From Thiomicrorhabdus sediminis (GTDB taxonomy: Bacteria; Pseudomonadota; Gammaproteobacteria; Thiomicrospirales; Thiomicrospiraceae), in contig NZ_CP040602.1 of NCBI RefSeq assembly GCF_005885815.1, positions 821,630 to 885,629 on the forward strand: a stretch of 64,000 nt of DNA, given 5' to 3'. Each line of letters starts with the position of its first letter. Position 1 is the first letter of the stretch. This document shows, piece after piece, positions 44,928 through 54,606 of this stretch. The notes beneath the pieces are model-generated. The model was not told the origin of the DNA and searched no databases. It worked only from the letters and a program-made list of their open reading frames with translations. A program made the position numbers and the translations under genes.

Positions 44928-45118
44928 ACAAACTGGATAGTCAGAATCTGCCTTGAAACAGAACTTTTCTATCAGTTATTTTGATTTGTTGTTAAAAGTA
45001 AAATTAATCTTTAAAATCATTTGGTTATGATTGTTATAAGGTGCGAATAATTGCTTAAGAAAGATTTGAAAATAGCGCTGTATTTGTGTTTGCTGGAATG
45101 GTAGAAAATGGTGGTTTT

Positions 45119-45149
45119 GACTATCACCAATAGATTGACAGTGATAGTC
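45119..45149. repeat. hairpin between zapA and 6S RNA gene
   Basis: Perfect 9-bp arms GACTATCAC/GTGATAGTC with a 13-base loop, 53 bases beyond the zapA stop. It is followed by AAAA, not T, on the zapA strand, so it is not a classic terminator; it may protect or process the zapA transcript end. Confidence 0.5.
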
Positions 45150-45201
45150 GATTGAATTAACGGCGATTTTCGTTAAGCCTTTACAGGGAACTGAGGGGAT
45201 C

Positions 45202-45477
45202 TTAAGCGCTGTCTTTTTCCGATTCGCTGGCGACTTGCGTCATCATCTGCTGAATTTGCCCTTCAAGACGCTCGGTGTAGGCAAGAGTGTCTTCTTTTAG
45301 GGTCAAGTAATCAAAGCAGATGTTCAATGCCGTCATCAATACTTTGTTTTTATCTTTCATGGTCGGCAGTTGCTCGAGCTTGTCTTCAAGCATGGTAGCC
45401 GCTTCAATGAGTTTTTCGCGCTCATGGTCTTCACAATCGAATTCAAAAGTAGAGTCCATTAAAGTGAGTGTTAGCAC
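45202..45477 (-). CDS. zapA: ZapA, cell division protein
   Basis: A 91-residue FtsZ-ring stabiliser that bundles FtsZ filaments. The N-terminal part is a small globular head (about 1-45: LTLMDSTFEFDCEDHEREKL, IEAATMLEDKLEQL), the rest a coiled-coil tail (about 50-88) ending MTQVASESEKDSA. KVLMTALNICFDYLTLK matches the family's central helix. It is the first member of the zapA-6S-fau block, divergent from ygfB with 235 bases between. The order is the known gammaproteobacterial one, which supports the call despite the short length. Confidence 0.88.
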   Translation of the reverse strand: MLTLTLMDSTFEFDCEDHEREKLIEAATMLEDKLEQLPTMKDKNKVLMTALNICFDYLTLKEDTLAYTERLEGQIQQMMTQVASESEKDSA

Positions 45478-45712
45478 AGAGATACTCCTAGGTTATGCGC
45501 TTAAATAGGTTCTGCCTGTTTGTATTGAATTGTTTTTGTGACAAACATCAGATGACAGTTTCTGTAAATGGCTTAGAATTCTATTTGCCCGGCTGTTTAA
45601 CCGGTAAAACGAAGCTAACAAGGTCAGAATCTGCCTAGTGGATTGTGATATTATTCACCAATAAATAGGCTTACACAAGTCATAGTTTGACTTAGCGCAA
45701 AGAGAGTATTAA

Positions 45713-46300
45713 ATGAATTTTGAAAAGGTCAATGAGGCGGTTGCCCCATTTCCAGAATTAGAATCACCGGCGTTTATTCAAGGCATGTTGATCGGTTTAT
45801 TGTGTGGTGACAACGATATACAAGAATCGGTTTGGATTAAAAAACTGCTTGAAGAAGCGCAAGTCAAATCGGTTAAAGAATCGTTTTTAATGGTGCTTGA
45901 CGAGATGTTTCAGGATACCAATAAAGGTTTAAACGGTTCCGGCTTTGAATTGGAGCTTTGCATTCCTGACGATAACGAAGCCTTGGTGTTTCGTGCCGCC
46001 ATGCTTGGTCAACTTTGTGAAGGTGTGCTTTACGGTTTGGGATTAGTCGGCGCATTAAACGAAGCAGAAAATGAGATTCCGGAAAATGTTCGTGAGCTGG
46101 TCGATGATCTGGGGCAGATTGCCCGTATTGATGTGGCGTCATTAAATGAAATGAAATCGATCGGTGATAACGAAGAATCCGACTTTATGGAATTGATCGA
46201 ATTTGTCCGTATTGCGATTTTGACCATTAATGAAGAGTTAAACCCAACTCAGGCGGCGCCGATAATGGATGCCATGCCGGAAAACGATACATTGCATTAA
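45713..46300 (+). CDS. ygfB: YgfB/UPF0149 family protein
   Basis: A 195-residue acidic cytoplasmic protein of the UPF0149 family. Family marks are SPAFIQGMLIGLLCG, ALVFRAAMLGQLCEGVLYGL and the late SDFMELIEFVRIAILTINEE. It lacks the SEC-C metal motif at the C-terminus that YecA has, so it is of the YgfB type. In Pseudomonas aeruginosa, YgfB affects transcription of an amidase gene; its role elsewhere is open. It heads the run ygfB-pepP-ubiH-ubiI, with a 33-base gap to pepP. Confidence 0.9.
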   Translation: MNFEKVNEAVAPFPELESPAFIQGMLIGLLCGDNDIQESVWIKKLLEEAQVKSVKESFLMVLDEMFQDTNKGLNGSGFELELCIPDDNEALVFRAAMLGQLCEGVLYGLGLVGALNEAENEIPENVRELVDDLGQIARIDVASLNEMKSIGDNEESDFMELIEFVRIAILTINEELNPTQAAPIMDAMPENDTLH

Positions 46301-46333
46301 TGACACTAAATTCACTTCAATAAAGCCTAAACT

Positions 46334-47686
46334 ATGATGCCATCTAGCGAGTTTTATCAGCATAACCGACAACGTCTTATCGAATCGATGCCTGCCAATA
46401 GCGTGGCGATTGTCGCCTCCGGTGAAGAGCAGATTCGTAACCGTGATGTCGAATATGAATTTCGTGCCGAGAGTGATTTCTTTTATCTCACCGGTTTTAC
46501 CGAGCCCGATTCGGTTCTGTTTCTCGTAAAACAAGACAAGCAAGCGAAGGCCGTACTATTTTTGCGAGAAAAGGATAAGCAGCAGGAAATCTGGCAGGGA
46601 AGACGTTTGGGGGTTGAGCAGGCTTGCGAAACCCTTAAGGTGGACAGCGCTTATGGTATTGATGAGTTGGATGAGGAAGGCATGCCTTTGCTACAAGGTA
46701 AAACCAGCGTTTGGCTGAGTTTTTCTCATTTGGCGGGTTGGAACGATTGGCTCAATCAAGCCATCAGTGAGGCCAAGTCGAAGGTTCGACAGGGCATTGC
46801 CGCTCCGGGCTCAATTCAGGATCTGGACGCGTTACTGCATGAACAGCGTCTATTGAAGAGTGAGGAAGAGATCGAGCGCCTGCGTCAGGCTGCACAAATT
46901 TCTGTGCAGGGGCATTTGAGTGCGATGCAGTCGGTTTTAACGGCGGATTATGAGTACCAGGTACAAGCCGAATTAGAGGCGGCCTTTAAGCGCAACGGTT
47001 CGCCGCGAGTGGCGTTCAATTCAATTGTCGCCTCGGCCGATAATGCCTGCATTTTGCACTACACCGAAAATAGTGCCATCTTGGATAAAAAGGCATTGGT
47101 TTTGGTTGATGCCGGTGCCGAGTTTCAAGGCTATGCCGGTGATATCACCACGACCTTTCCTGCCAGTGGCGAATTTAGTAAGGCGCAAGCCGCTTTATAC
47201 TCTTTGGTATTGGCAGCGCAACAGGCGGCTATTGCAGTGATCGCTCCCGGAGTGAATTACGATGCGATGCACCAAGCCAGCGTTAAGGTGTTGACTAAAG
47301 GGTTGGTCGATTTAGGCATCTTAAAGGGGGATGTTGAAAAGCTTATTAAAGAAGAAGCCTATAAAGCCTTCTTTATGCATGGTACTGGTCATTGGCTCGG
47401 GCTTGATGTGCATGATGTCGGCCAATATAAAGTCGATGGCCAGTCGCGTAAGCTTGAACCAGGTATGGTGATCACCGTTGAACCGGGGTTGTATGTTTCT
47501 GATGAGCATGAGGATATTGATGCTAAATGGCATAATATCGGCATCCGTATCGAAGATGATGTGTTGGTGACGAAAAACGGCTATGAGGTCTTAACCGAAG
47601 GTTTGCCAAGAACGGTTGAAGAAATCGAAAGCTGGATGCAAAGCCATGCGATTATGCAAAATCATCAAGTCAATACACCGCTTTAA
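46334..47686 (+). CDS. pepP: PepP, Xaa-Pro aminopeptidase
   Basis: Dimanganese enzyme that removes the N-terminal residue before proline. 450 residues, near E. coli PepP (441). The N-terminal creatinase-like domain (about 1-170: EYEFRAESDFFYLTGFTEPD) is followed by a pita-bread domain with the five metal ligands in VLVDAGAEFQGYAGDITTTF (two Asp), FMHGTGHWLGLDVHDVG (His), VITVEPGLYVSDEH (Glu) and IGIRIEDDVLVT (Glu). Two ATG codons at 46334 and 46337 are both possible. It sits between ygfB and ubiH, the classic gammaproteobacterial position. Confidence 0.96.
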   Translation: MMPSSEFYQHNRQRLIESMPANSVAIVASGEEQIRNRDVEYEFRAESDFFYLTGFTEPDSVLFLVKQDKQAKAVLFLREKDKQQEIWQGRRLGVEQACETLKVDSAYGIDELDEEGMPLLQGKTSVWLSFSHLAGWNDWLNQAISEAKSKVRQGIAAPGSIQDLDALLHEQRLLKSEEEIERLRQAAQISVQGHLSAMQSVLTADYEYQVQAELEAAFKRNGSPRVAFNSIVASADNACILHYTENSAILDKKALVLVDAGAEFQGYAGDITTTFPASGEFSKAQAALYSLVLAAQQAAIAVIAPGVNYDAMHQASVKVLTKGLVDLGILKGDVEKLIKEEAYKAFFMHGTGHWLGLDVHDVGQYKVDGQSRKLEPGMVITVEPGLYVSDEHEDIDAKWHNIGIRIEDDVLVTKNGYEVLTEGLPRTVEEIESWMQSHAIMQNHQVNTPL

Positions 47687-47711
47687 AGGCAAGGTATCAA
47701 TAGACTGAATT

Positions 47712-49010
47712 ATGACGCAAAGCGACTCTTTTAATAACCCAACCGAATCGACTCAATCGGCACAACCGGCTGATCTGCGTGCTGATATCCATGCCGATAT
47801 TTTGGTTGTCGGCGGTGGACCGGTCGGTACGCTATTGTCGATTGCTCTGGCGCAACAAGACTATCAGGTTGTGATGGTCGAGCGTTTTTTGCCTGAGTTC
47901 GCCAAACAAGCCGGCAATGAAAAGGCCCAAACCGAGCCGCGTAACGCATTTGACGGACGTGTACTGGCTTTATCAAAAGGTTCCAGCGATTTTCTACAAC
48001 AAGTTTCGGTCTGGTCCGAACTAGAGCCTTTAACCACCGCGATCGAGCATGTTCATGTTTCCCAGCAGGGTTATATGGGGTTAACGACGTTGCATGCTGA
48101 CGATCTGTCGGTGCCAGCTCTTGGTTACAGTGTTCAGTCGCAAGATCTGGGCAAGGTACTATGGCAAAAGGCCGTTGCGCAAAAGAATCTGCAAATCATC
48201 AGTCCTGCCGAATTGGTGAGTTTCGTTGATGACGGCGATGCAATCAGTGCCAATATCCAACCCCTTGATGACTCGAATCAACTGCTTACGATCAGCGCTA
48301 AATTGATTATCGGGGCGGATGGCACCGAATCCAAAGTTCGCCAGCAGTTAGGCTTGCCAATGCAACAGAAGTCGTATCATGCCTATGCGGTGCTCGCGCA
48401 AATCGAAACCGAACAGCATCCAAACGGTTGGTCGTTTGAGCGTTTTACCGAGCAGGGTCCAGTGGCTTTATTGCCGATGTTTGGTCATGCTCATAAAGCG
48501 GTAATGGTTTGCCCGGAAGAGCAGCTTGCGGAAATTCAAGCGTTGGACGATCAACAGTATATCGAGCGTTTTGCCGAGAAAATGGGCGAGCGTCTTGGGT
48601 GTTTCACCAAAGTCAGTCCTCGTATCGCTTATCCTTTAACCGAATCCTATGCTCCGAGAATGACCAAAGGGCGCGCCTTATTGATGGGTAATGCTTCCCA
48701 TACCCAACATCCTGTCGCCGCACAAGGTTTGAATTTGGGGATTCGAGATATAGAACAATTTTTACAGGTGTTGCAAGGCAAGCAGATGACTCAAGACCCT
48801 GGTGATCTATCGCTATTGGCAAACTATGCCGCTTCGCGTGAGGACGATCATAAAAAAGTGATGGGCATGACCGATAGTCTGATTCAACTTTTTCAGCATG
48901 GCTCACCGCTGGTCGGGCATTTACGAGGCCTGGGTTTAATGGCACTGCAGGCGATGCCTGGATTGAAACGTCGTTTTGCCAAATTCTCTATGTACGGGAG
49001 ACGTAACTAG
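47712..49010 (+). CDS. ubiH: UbiH-type FAD monooxygenase of ubiquinone synthesis
   Basis: FAD hydroxylase of the ubiquinone pathway (4-hydroxylation of the ring in E. coli UbiH). 432 residues. The dinucleotide-binding start is DILVVGGGPVGTLLSIALAQ (about 30-48), with RVLALSKGSSDFL and ADGTESKVRQQLG in the middle, and LLMGNASHTQHPVAAQGLNL near the C-terminus. GNA with a QHP in this last block is the UbiH form, while UbiI has GDAAH; this supports the choice. The frame has a polar N-terminal leader of about 25 residues. Stop overlaps the GTG start of the next gene by one base. Confidence 0.9.
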   Translation: MTQSDSFNNPTESTQSAQPADLRADIHADILVVGGGPVGTLLSIALAQQDYQVVMVERFLPEFAKQAGNEKAQTEPRNAFDGRVLALSKGSSDFLQQVSVWSELEPLTTAIEHVHVSQQGYMGLTTLHADDLSVPALGYSVQSQDLGKVLWQKAVAQKNLQIISPAELVSFVDDGDAISANIQPLDDSNQLLTISAKLIIGADGTESKVRQQLGLPMQQKSYHAYAVLAQIETEQHPNGWSFERFTEQGPVALLPMFGHAHKAVMVCPEEQLAEIQALDDQQYIERFAEKMGERLGCFTKVSPRIAYPLTESYAPRMTKGRALLMGNASHTQHPVAAQGLNLGIRDIEQFLQVLQGKQMTQDPGDLSLLANYAASREDDHKKVMGMTDSLIQLFQHGSPLVGHLRGLGLMALQAMPGLKRRFAKFSMYGRRN

Positions 49011-50251
49011 TGGTTCATAAAGTGGTCAATAAGCTGAATGAAAATAATCGTTATGATGTGATTATTGTCGGCGGCGGCATGGTCGGAGCCGCAACCGCTT
49101 TAGGTTTGGCGCAAATGGGGTTTAATGTCCTGGTGGTTGAAAAAAATGTTCCATCAGTTGAATGGACTGAGCAACAACCCTATCAGTTACGTGTCAGCGC
49201 CTTAACGCGAGCCTCGGAAAATATTCTTAAAAATCTCGGAGCCTGGCAGGGGATTGCAAAGCGCCGTTATCATGCCTTTACCTCTATGCGCGTCTGGGAT
49301 GAAGTGAATCCTGGCGAGGTGATTTTCAGTGCCGCGGAAATGGATGAACCCAATCTTGGCTATACCGTGGAAAACGATGTGATTCAGGCGGCTTTATGGG
49401 AGCAGTTGCAAGCACATGACAAGATCAGTTTGTGTCTTAATGAGTCCTTAGCTGATGTTAAGCTTTATGCCGATTATGCGGAGGTGATAATCGGCGAGAC
49501 AACTTGGCAAACGCCATTATTGATTGGTGCCGACGGCGCCTTTTCCAAGGTTCGCGAACTTGCCGGTATTGCGGTCGAAGAGCACAGTTATCAGCAGTGT
49601 GCGGTGGTCGGTTGTGTGAAAACCGAACTTTCCCATGAAGATGCCTGTTGGCAACGCTATACCGCAAACGGTCCTTTTGCGTATTTGGCGATGTCGGACA
49701 ATGTCAGTTCTATCGCCTGGTATCTGCCGGAAGATAAAAAACAGTGGGCGTTAGAGTTGGATGACAAAGCATTCGCCAATGAGTTGGAAAAGGCGTCAGG
49801 TTTTCGCTTAGGTCAGGTGTTGGAAGTTTCACAGCGAGGTGCCTTTCCTCTAGTGCGTCGACATGCCAAACATTACGTCTTGCCCCATCTGGCTTTGGTG
49901 GGCGATGCCGCCCATACCATTCATCCACAGGCAGGTCAGGGAGTTAATTTAGGTCTGTTGGATGCTGCCGCGTTGGTGGAAACCTTAAGTCAAGCGCGTC
50001 AACAAGGTAAGTCGTGGGGGCGTCAGTCGGTATTGCGTAAATACGAACGTTGGCGTCGTGGCGACAATGCGATAGTACAACGTTCTATGGAAGGTTTTGA
50101 TTGGCTGTTTAAGCAAGACAGCGAAATCAAACAACAGATAAGAAAGCCTTTTTTATCCTTGGCAAACCGTATGACCTGGGTGAAGAACTGGTTGATGGGG
50201 CAGGCGTTGAATGGCCGCGAAGCCTTGCCGAACTTGGCGAAACGAGATTAA
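49010..50251 (+). CDS. ubiI: UbiI/VisC-type FAD monooxygenase of ubiquinone synthesis
   Basis: Second FAD hydroxylase of the pair (5-hydroxylation in E. coli UbiI). 413 residues. It starts with GTG at 49010, overlapping the ubiH stop, with GGGAG 9 bases upstream. Marks are DVIIVGGGMVGAATALGLAQ, YQLRVSALTRASENIL, ADGAFSKVRELAGI, and LALVGDAAHTIHPQAGQGVN with LGLLDAAALVE. The GDAAH block is the one seen in UbiI/UbiF. It could also be a UbiM- or UbiF-like enzyme; the exact ring position cannot be read. End of the ygfB-pepP-ubiH-ubiI run. Confidence 0.88.
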   Translation: MVHKVVNKLNENNRYDVIIVGGGMVGAATALGLAQMGFNVLVVEKNVPSVEWTEQQPYQLRVSALTRASENILKNLGAWQGIAKRRYHAFTSMRVWDEVNPGEVIFSAAEMDEPNLGYTVENDVIQAALWEQLQAHDKISLCLNESLADVKLYADYAEVIIGETTWQTPLLIGADGAFSKVRELAGIAVEEHSYQQCAVVGCVKTELSHEDACWQRYTANGPFAYLAMSDNVSSIAWYLPEDKKQWALELDDKAFANELEKASGFRLGQVLEVSQRGAFPLVRRHAKHYVLPHLALVGDAAHTIHPQAGQGVNLGLLDAAALVETLSQARQQGKSWGRQSVLRKYERWRRGDNAIVQRSMEGFDWLFKQDSEIKQQIRKPFLSLANRMTWVKNWLMGQALNGREALPNLAKRD

Positions 50252-50299
50252 AACATTTTCAGTTAAAGCTCTGAATATAACTATAGGGGAGACAGTTTG

Positions 50300-51130
50300 A
50301 TGAGAATCAATGCCTTATTGGGAGTGGCGGGGGTTAACCCGACAGAGAATCGTCAAGCGCGTCGAATCGGACGAGCGTTTGAATATCTTGTCCTGATAGC
50401 GTTGTTTGTTGTCTTTGCCCAACTATTGATGCTCTACAGTCATCAACTCGATGATGCCAATTGGCTGACCAATCTTGTCTGGCTGGTGTTTTTTCTTGAG
50501 CTGGTGGTCAACCTTTATTTTGTCAATAATCGTGTGCTCTATCTTAAGGAGAACTGGCTCAATATAGCGATTGTGGTTGCCGCATTTCCTTGGTGGGAGT
50601 GGGGCAGCGATTGGGCGACCATTATCCGTTCTTTGAGGTTAGTGTTGTTTATCCGTTTCTTTACCGGTTTCTTTAGCGATCTGGTACAGATCATGGGGCG
50701 CAACCGCTTCGGTCAGATATTGGTGGTGTTTGCCTTTATTATTATTGCAGCGGGTGGGCTCTTTGCATTTTTGGAAGACCGAACTTTCCATGAAGGTATC
50801 TGGTACGCCTTGGTAACCATTACCACCGTTGGTTATGGTGATGTGGTGCCGGTCAGTGACGAGGGGCGTATTTTCGGTATGGTGCTGATTTTATTCGGCG
50901 TCGTCTTTTTCTCGCTGGTCACGGCGAATATTTCCGCTTTTTTGATTGGTTCAGAACAGCGCCAGTTGGAGCGCGATATCCTTAATTATATGAAGCAGAC
51001 CGATCAGCGTTTGGCAGCACAACAAGAAAGAAATCAAAAGCATGTCGAGCATATCGTCAAACACATGAGTGATGAGATTTCAGAATTGAAAAAAGAGATT
51101 AAGGCTTTAAAGAACGATTTGAACCGTTAG
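50300..51130 (+). CDS. voltage-gated-type potassium channel with coiled-coil tail
   Basis: A 276-residue ion channel subunit. The ATG at 50300 has GGGGAG 8 bases upstream. An N-terminal set of helices (about 28-48, 58-75, 92-105 and an Arg-rich IIRSLRLVLFIRFF near 113) looks like a short voltage-sensor-type domain. Then come a pore with TM, pore helix and filter (TITTVGYGDVVPVS, near 175-185) and a last TM (IFGMVLILFGVVFFSLVTAN). TVGYGD is the K+ filter. The C-terminus from about 218 is a heptad-like coiled coil (VKHMSDEISELKKEIKALKN) that could form a tetramer. It stands alone; its role is not shown by context. Confidence 0.9.
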   Translation: MRINALLGVAGVNPTENRQARRIGRAFEYLVLIALFVVFAQLLMLYSHQLDDANWLTNLVWLVFFLELVVNLYFVNNRVLYLKENWLNIAIVVAAFPWWEWGSDWATIIRSLRLVLFIRFFTGFFSDLVQIMGRNRFGQILVVFAFIIIAAGGLFAFLEDRTFHEGIWYALVTITTVGYGDVVPVSDEGRIFGMVLILFGVVFFSLVTANISAFLIGSEQRQLERDILNYMKQTDQRLAAQQERNQKHVEHIVKHMSDEISELKKEIKALKNDLNR

Positions 51131-51285
51131 TGGGAGGTTGTCTTGAGCTGTTGATTTTGCCAATTAATCTCTGTTTGATGTTTGTCGTTGTCTTTTTATT
51201 GAGCAACCTCCAATGCTTAATCCACAAGGTTTTGTAGTCATTTTGAGCTATCGTCAAAAAAAAACCAATCGGTCCGCCAAGTTGT

Positions 51286-51314
51286 TTGACATTTCATAAG
51301 TAAACGCCTATATT
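51286..51314 (+). promoter_or_regulatory. sigma-70 promoter of the LysR gene
   Basis: TTGACA (perfect, 51286-51291), 17-base spacer, TATATT (51309-51314), 47 bases before the ATG. The strongest promoter match I found in this window. Confidence 0.8.
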
Positions 51315-51361
51315 CATAAACCATAATTAGAATTTATATTGATCTATAAAGGAAATAGCGG

Positions 51362-52321
51362 ATGGCAGACAGACGTCTTCAGGTATTCCATACTGTTGCT
51401 AAAGTAATGAGTTTTACCAAGGCTGCGGAAACGCTTCATATGACTCAGCCAGCGGTGACATTCCAAGTCAAGCAGCTTGAAGATTTCTTCAATACTCGTC
51501 TATTTGATCGTACCCATAACAAGATTACATTGACCGATGCGGGCAAGGTTGTTTACGACTATGCCGATCAGATTCTTGAACACTATGAGAAGATGAATAG
51601 TGAGGTACGAGAATTAACGGGTGAGGTAACAGGTTCTTTGGTAATCGGTGCGAGTACCACCATTGCCGAATATATGTTGCCTAGTCTGCTGGGCGCTTTC
51701 AAGAAACAGTTCGAAGACGTCAATATCCGTTTGCAGGTAGGTAATACTGAAGCAATCGTATCTATGGTCGAAAACAACATGATCGATTTGGGGCTTGTTG
51801 AAGCACCGGTGCAAAACAAAAACCTTGAGGTGGATGTTTGTCGTATTGATGAAATGCAGTTAATTTGTCCGTTGGATCACCCTTTGGCGAAACGCGATAA
51901 GGTAACGGTTGAAGAGTTCCGTAAGTACGCTTATATCTCACGTGAAGAGGGCTCCGGTTCTCGTCAGGTAATCGATGCTTATATTCGTGAGCAAGGTTTC
52001 AGCTATAGTGATTTGAATGTGGTTATGGAGTTAGGTAGTCCTGAAGCGGTTAAGATGGCGGTTGAATCCGATGTCGGTATCGCTGTGGTATCTCGTACCA
52101 CGCTTGCTAAAGAGTTGCGTTTGGGTACGCTCAAAGCAATTCCTCTGGATCCACCTATTTTACGTCCGTTCTCCCATGTTCGTCAGAAACACAAGTTCCG
52201 TCATCGTGCGGTAGGTGAGTTGCTTGATTTTGCAGTCGATTACTGTAAAGAGCGTGCCGTGGAACTTGGCTTTAGGTTACCGACTGACGATGAGCAATCT
52301 CTAGGTCGTAAAGCGAATTAA
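51362..52321 (+). CDS. LysR-family transcriptional regulator
   Basis: 319 residues. A winged helix-turn-helix (about 1-62: VFHTVAKVMSFTKAAETLHM, TQPAVTFQVKQLEDFFNTRL) is followed by a periplasmic-binding-like effector domain (about 88-300: GSLVIGASTTIAEYMLPSLL, GNTEAIVSMVENNMIDLGLV, MAVESDVGIAVVSRTTL). The likeness is closest, by eye, to the CbbR/CysL branch (the RLFDRTHNKITLTDAGKVVY start and EYMLP). Those control carbon or sulfur genes, but no target lies beside it, and it is not divergent from anything, unlike most LysR genes. AAGGAAATAGCGG before the ATG is the ribosome binding site. Effector unknown. Confidence 0.88.
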   Translation: MADRRLQVFHTVAKVMSFTKAAETLHMTQPAVTFQVKQLEDFFNTRLFDRTHNKITLTDAGKVVYDYADQILEHYEKMNSEVRELTGEVTGSLVIGASTTIAEYMLPSLLGAFKKQFEDVNIRLQVGNTEAIVSMVENNMIDLGLVEAPVQNKNLEVDVCRIDEMQLICPLDHPLAKRDKVTVEEFRKYAYISREEGSGSRQVIDAYIREQGFSYSDLNVVMELGSPEAVKMAVESDVGIAVVSRTTLAKELRLGTLKAIPLDPPILRPFSHVRQKHKFRHRAVGELLDFAVDYCKERAVELGFRLPTDDEQSLGRKAN

Positions 52322-52347
52322 ACCAACTGTTTGATCGGTTTCAGAAA

Positions 52348-52381
52348 AGGCGGGTAATCAATGGATTACTCGCCTTTTTTT
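52348..52381 (+). terminator. terminator after the LysR gene
   Basis: Stem AGGCGGGTAATC / GATTACTCGCCT with one G-T pair and a 4-base loop, then TTTTTT. 26 bases after the stop. Confidence 0.88.
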
Positions 52382-52410
52382 ATGCTCTATTATCGTAAAA
52401 TTTTAGACCA

Positions 52411-52447
52411 ATAAAAAAGCCGCTTGTCCTCATGGATCCAAGCGGCC
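52411..52447 (-). terminator. terminator after the FKBP gene
   Basis: Perfect arms GCCGCTTG/CAAGCGGC, loop of 12, and on the minus strand a T6 run after it; 23 bases past the FKBP stop. It stands back to back with the LysR terminator. Confidence 0.85.
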
Positions 52448-52469
52448 TAATCAGCTAAGGCTAGTGAGC

Positions 52470-53159
52470 TTAGCTGTTATCGCTGGTGAATTGAATCAAC
52501 TCAATGGTGAAACGCAGTGTTTGGTTTGGTCCAATTGCTTGACCGGCACCACGCTCGCCATAGGCCAGTTCAGATGGGATTACCACTTCCCATTTGTCAC
52601 CAGGTTTCATCATTTTCAGTACTTCGCCCCAGCCCTTGATGACATTGCCCATCTGGAACTTAAGCGGGGTACCGCGCTGGTACGAGCTATCGAATACCTT
52701 ACCGTCGATAAAGGTTCCTTCGTAGTGGGCGAAGATGGTATCGTTTTCAGTTGGTGATTCGCCTTTACCTGATTTGATGATCTTGTATTGAATGCCGTTA
52801 TCCAGCGTTTTTACGCCGTCTTGTTTGCCGTGCTCGGCCATAAATTGCTTACCGGCGGCAAGATTGGCTTCTGCTTGCTGTTTACGCATCGCTTCTTGCT
52901 TCTGCATCATGGTCTTTTTGACTTCGGCAATTGCTTTCATCATCTCTTCTTCGGATAGACGAGATGGTTTGTTACTCAATGCATCCTTTACACCCAGGCT
53001 AAATGCTTCGGCATCAATGGTCAGGCCTTGTTGAGTCAGATTTTTTGCCATGTCCGTACCCAGTGTATAGCTGGCTTTCTGCTCATTTGTTGTCAGTTCG
53101 GCAGCAAATGCATTTTGTGAGATTAATAAGCCAATAGCAAGAATCAGCGGCTTTTTCAT
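52470..53159 (-). CDS. FkpA/Mip-type FKBP peptidyl-prolyl isomerase
   Basis: A 229-residue periplasmic folding helper. Signal peptide (cut at AFAAEL), then an FKBP_N dimerisation domain of helices (about 25-115: QKASYTLGTDMAKNLTQQGL, RLSEEEMMKAIAEVKKTM) and an FKBP-type isomerase domain (about 120-228). Active-site text is HYEGTFIDGKVFDSSYQRGT, FQMGNVIKGWGEVLKMMKPG, and IPSELAYGERGAGQAIGPNQ. It resembles FkpA, Mip and FklB. The signal peptide makes the periplasmic FkpA/Mip type more likely. Single-gene unit with its own terminator. Confidence 0.92.
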   Translation of the reverse strand: MKKPLILAIGLLISQNAFAAELTTNEQKASYTLGTDMAKNLTQQGLTIDAEAFSLGVKDALSNKPSRLSEEEMMKAIAEVKKTMMQKQEAMRKQQAEANLAAGKQFMAEHGKQDGVKTLDNGIQYKIIKSGKGESPTENDTIFAHYEGTFIDGKVFDSSYQRGTPLKFQMGNVIKGWGEVLKMMKPGDKWEVVIPSELAYGERGAGQAIGPNQTLRFTIELIQFTSDNS

Positions 53160-53285
53160 AAAGTAACCTTCTTATTTTGTTTGGAGGGATTGATGCTAAC
53201 TCAATATCGAGTTATTTGAAATACTCAAACGTTAACCAAGTATGAAGACCATATCCTGCTTAACGTTTGATTATGGAAAAGGGCT

Positions 53286-54254
<969 letters not shown>

Positions 54255-54278
54255 CTATGTGATATTCAATTTCTGTGT

Positions 54279-54308
54279 ACTATAACAGAGAGGCAGTTGA
54301 GGTCTCAA
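54279..54308 (-). promoter_or_regulatory. candidate promoter of trxB
   Basis: Read on the minus strand: TTGAGA (54303-54308), 18-base spacer, TATAGT (54279-54284), 45 bases before the trxB start. Confidence 0.6.
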
Positions 54309-54368
54309 ACCCGTTTTACAGCCTGCTAAATGGCTTGGTGCTTATAGTCCAACTCTGTTTGTTAACTG

Positions 54369-54384
54369 TGCTAAAATTTTAGCA
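54369..54384. repeat. 16-bp perfect palindrome TGCTAAAATTTTAGCA
   Basis: Lies between trxB and ftsK, about 61 bases upstream of the trxB -35. One such palindrome would be expected by chance in a window of this size, so only its position in a control region makes it of note. Confidence 0.4.
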
Positions 54385-54606
54385 GTTTTGGAAATTTAAG
54401 TTCGCTTAAATTGTGGCGGCAATCGTGACTGATAGCTTGAGTTGAATTAACTCGCTATTCATTGCACAGATAAGTTGCGTTAAGCTATGCCTAATGCTGG
54501 TTTAGGGCTGTTTTTGCCTATAAACAATACTAATAGAGTTGCGATTTGATTTGATCAGATATCGCAGCATCTTTCAGATTTCAATAAAAGGGCTTCGTTG
54601 TAATCA

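Noticed and set aside
44940-45636. 14-base repeat GTCAGAATCTGCCT at 44940-44953 and 45623-45636
   Set aside because: Several exact 14-base pairs are expected by chance in 64 kb, and there is no further likeness around the two copies.
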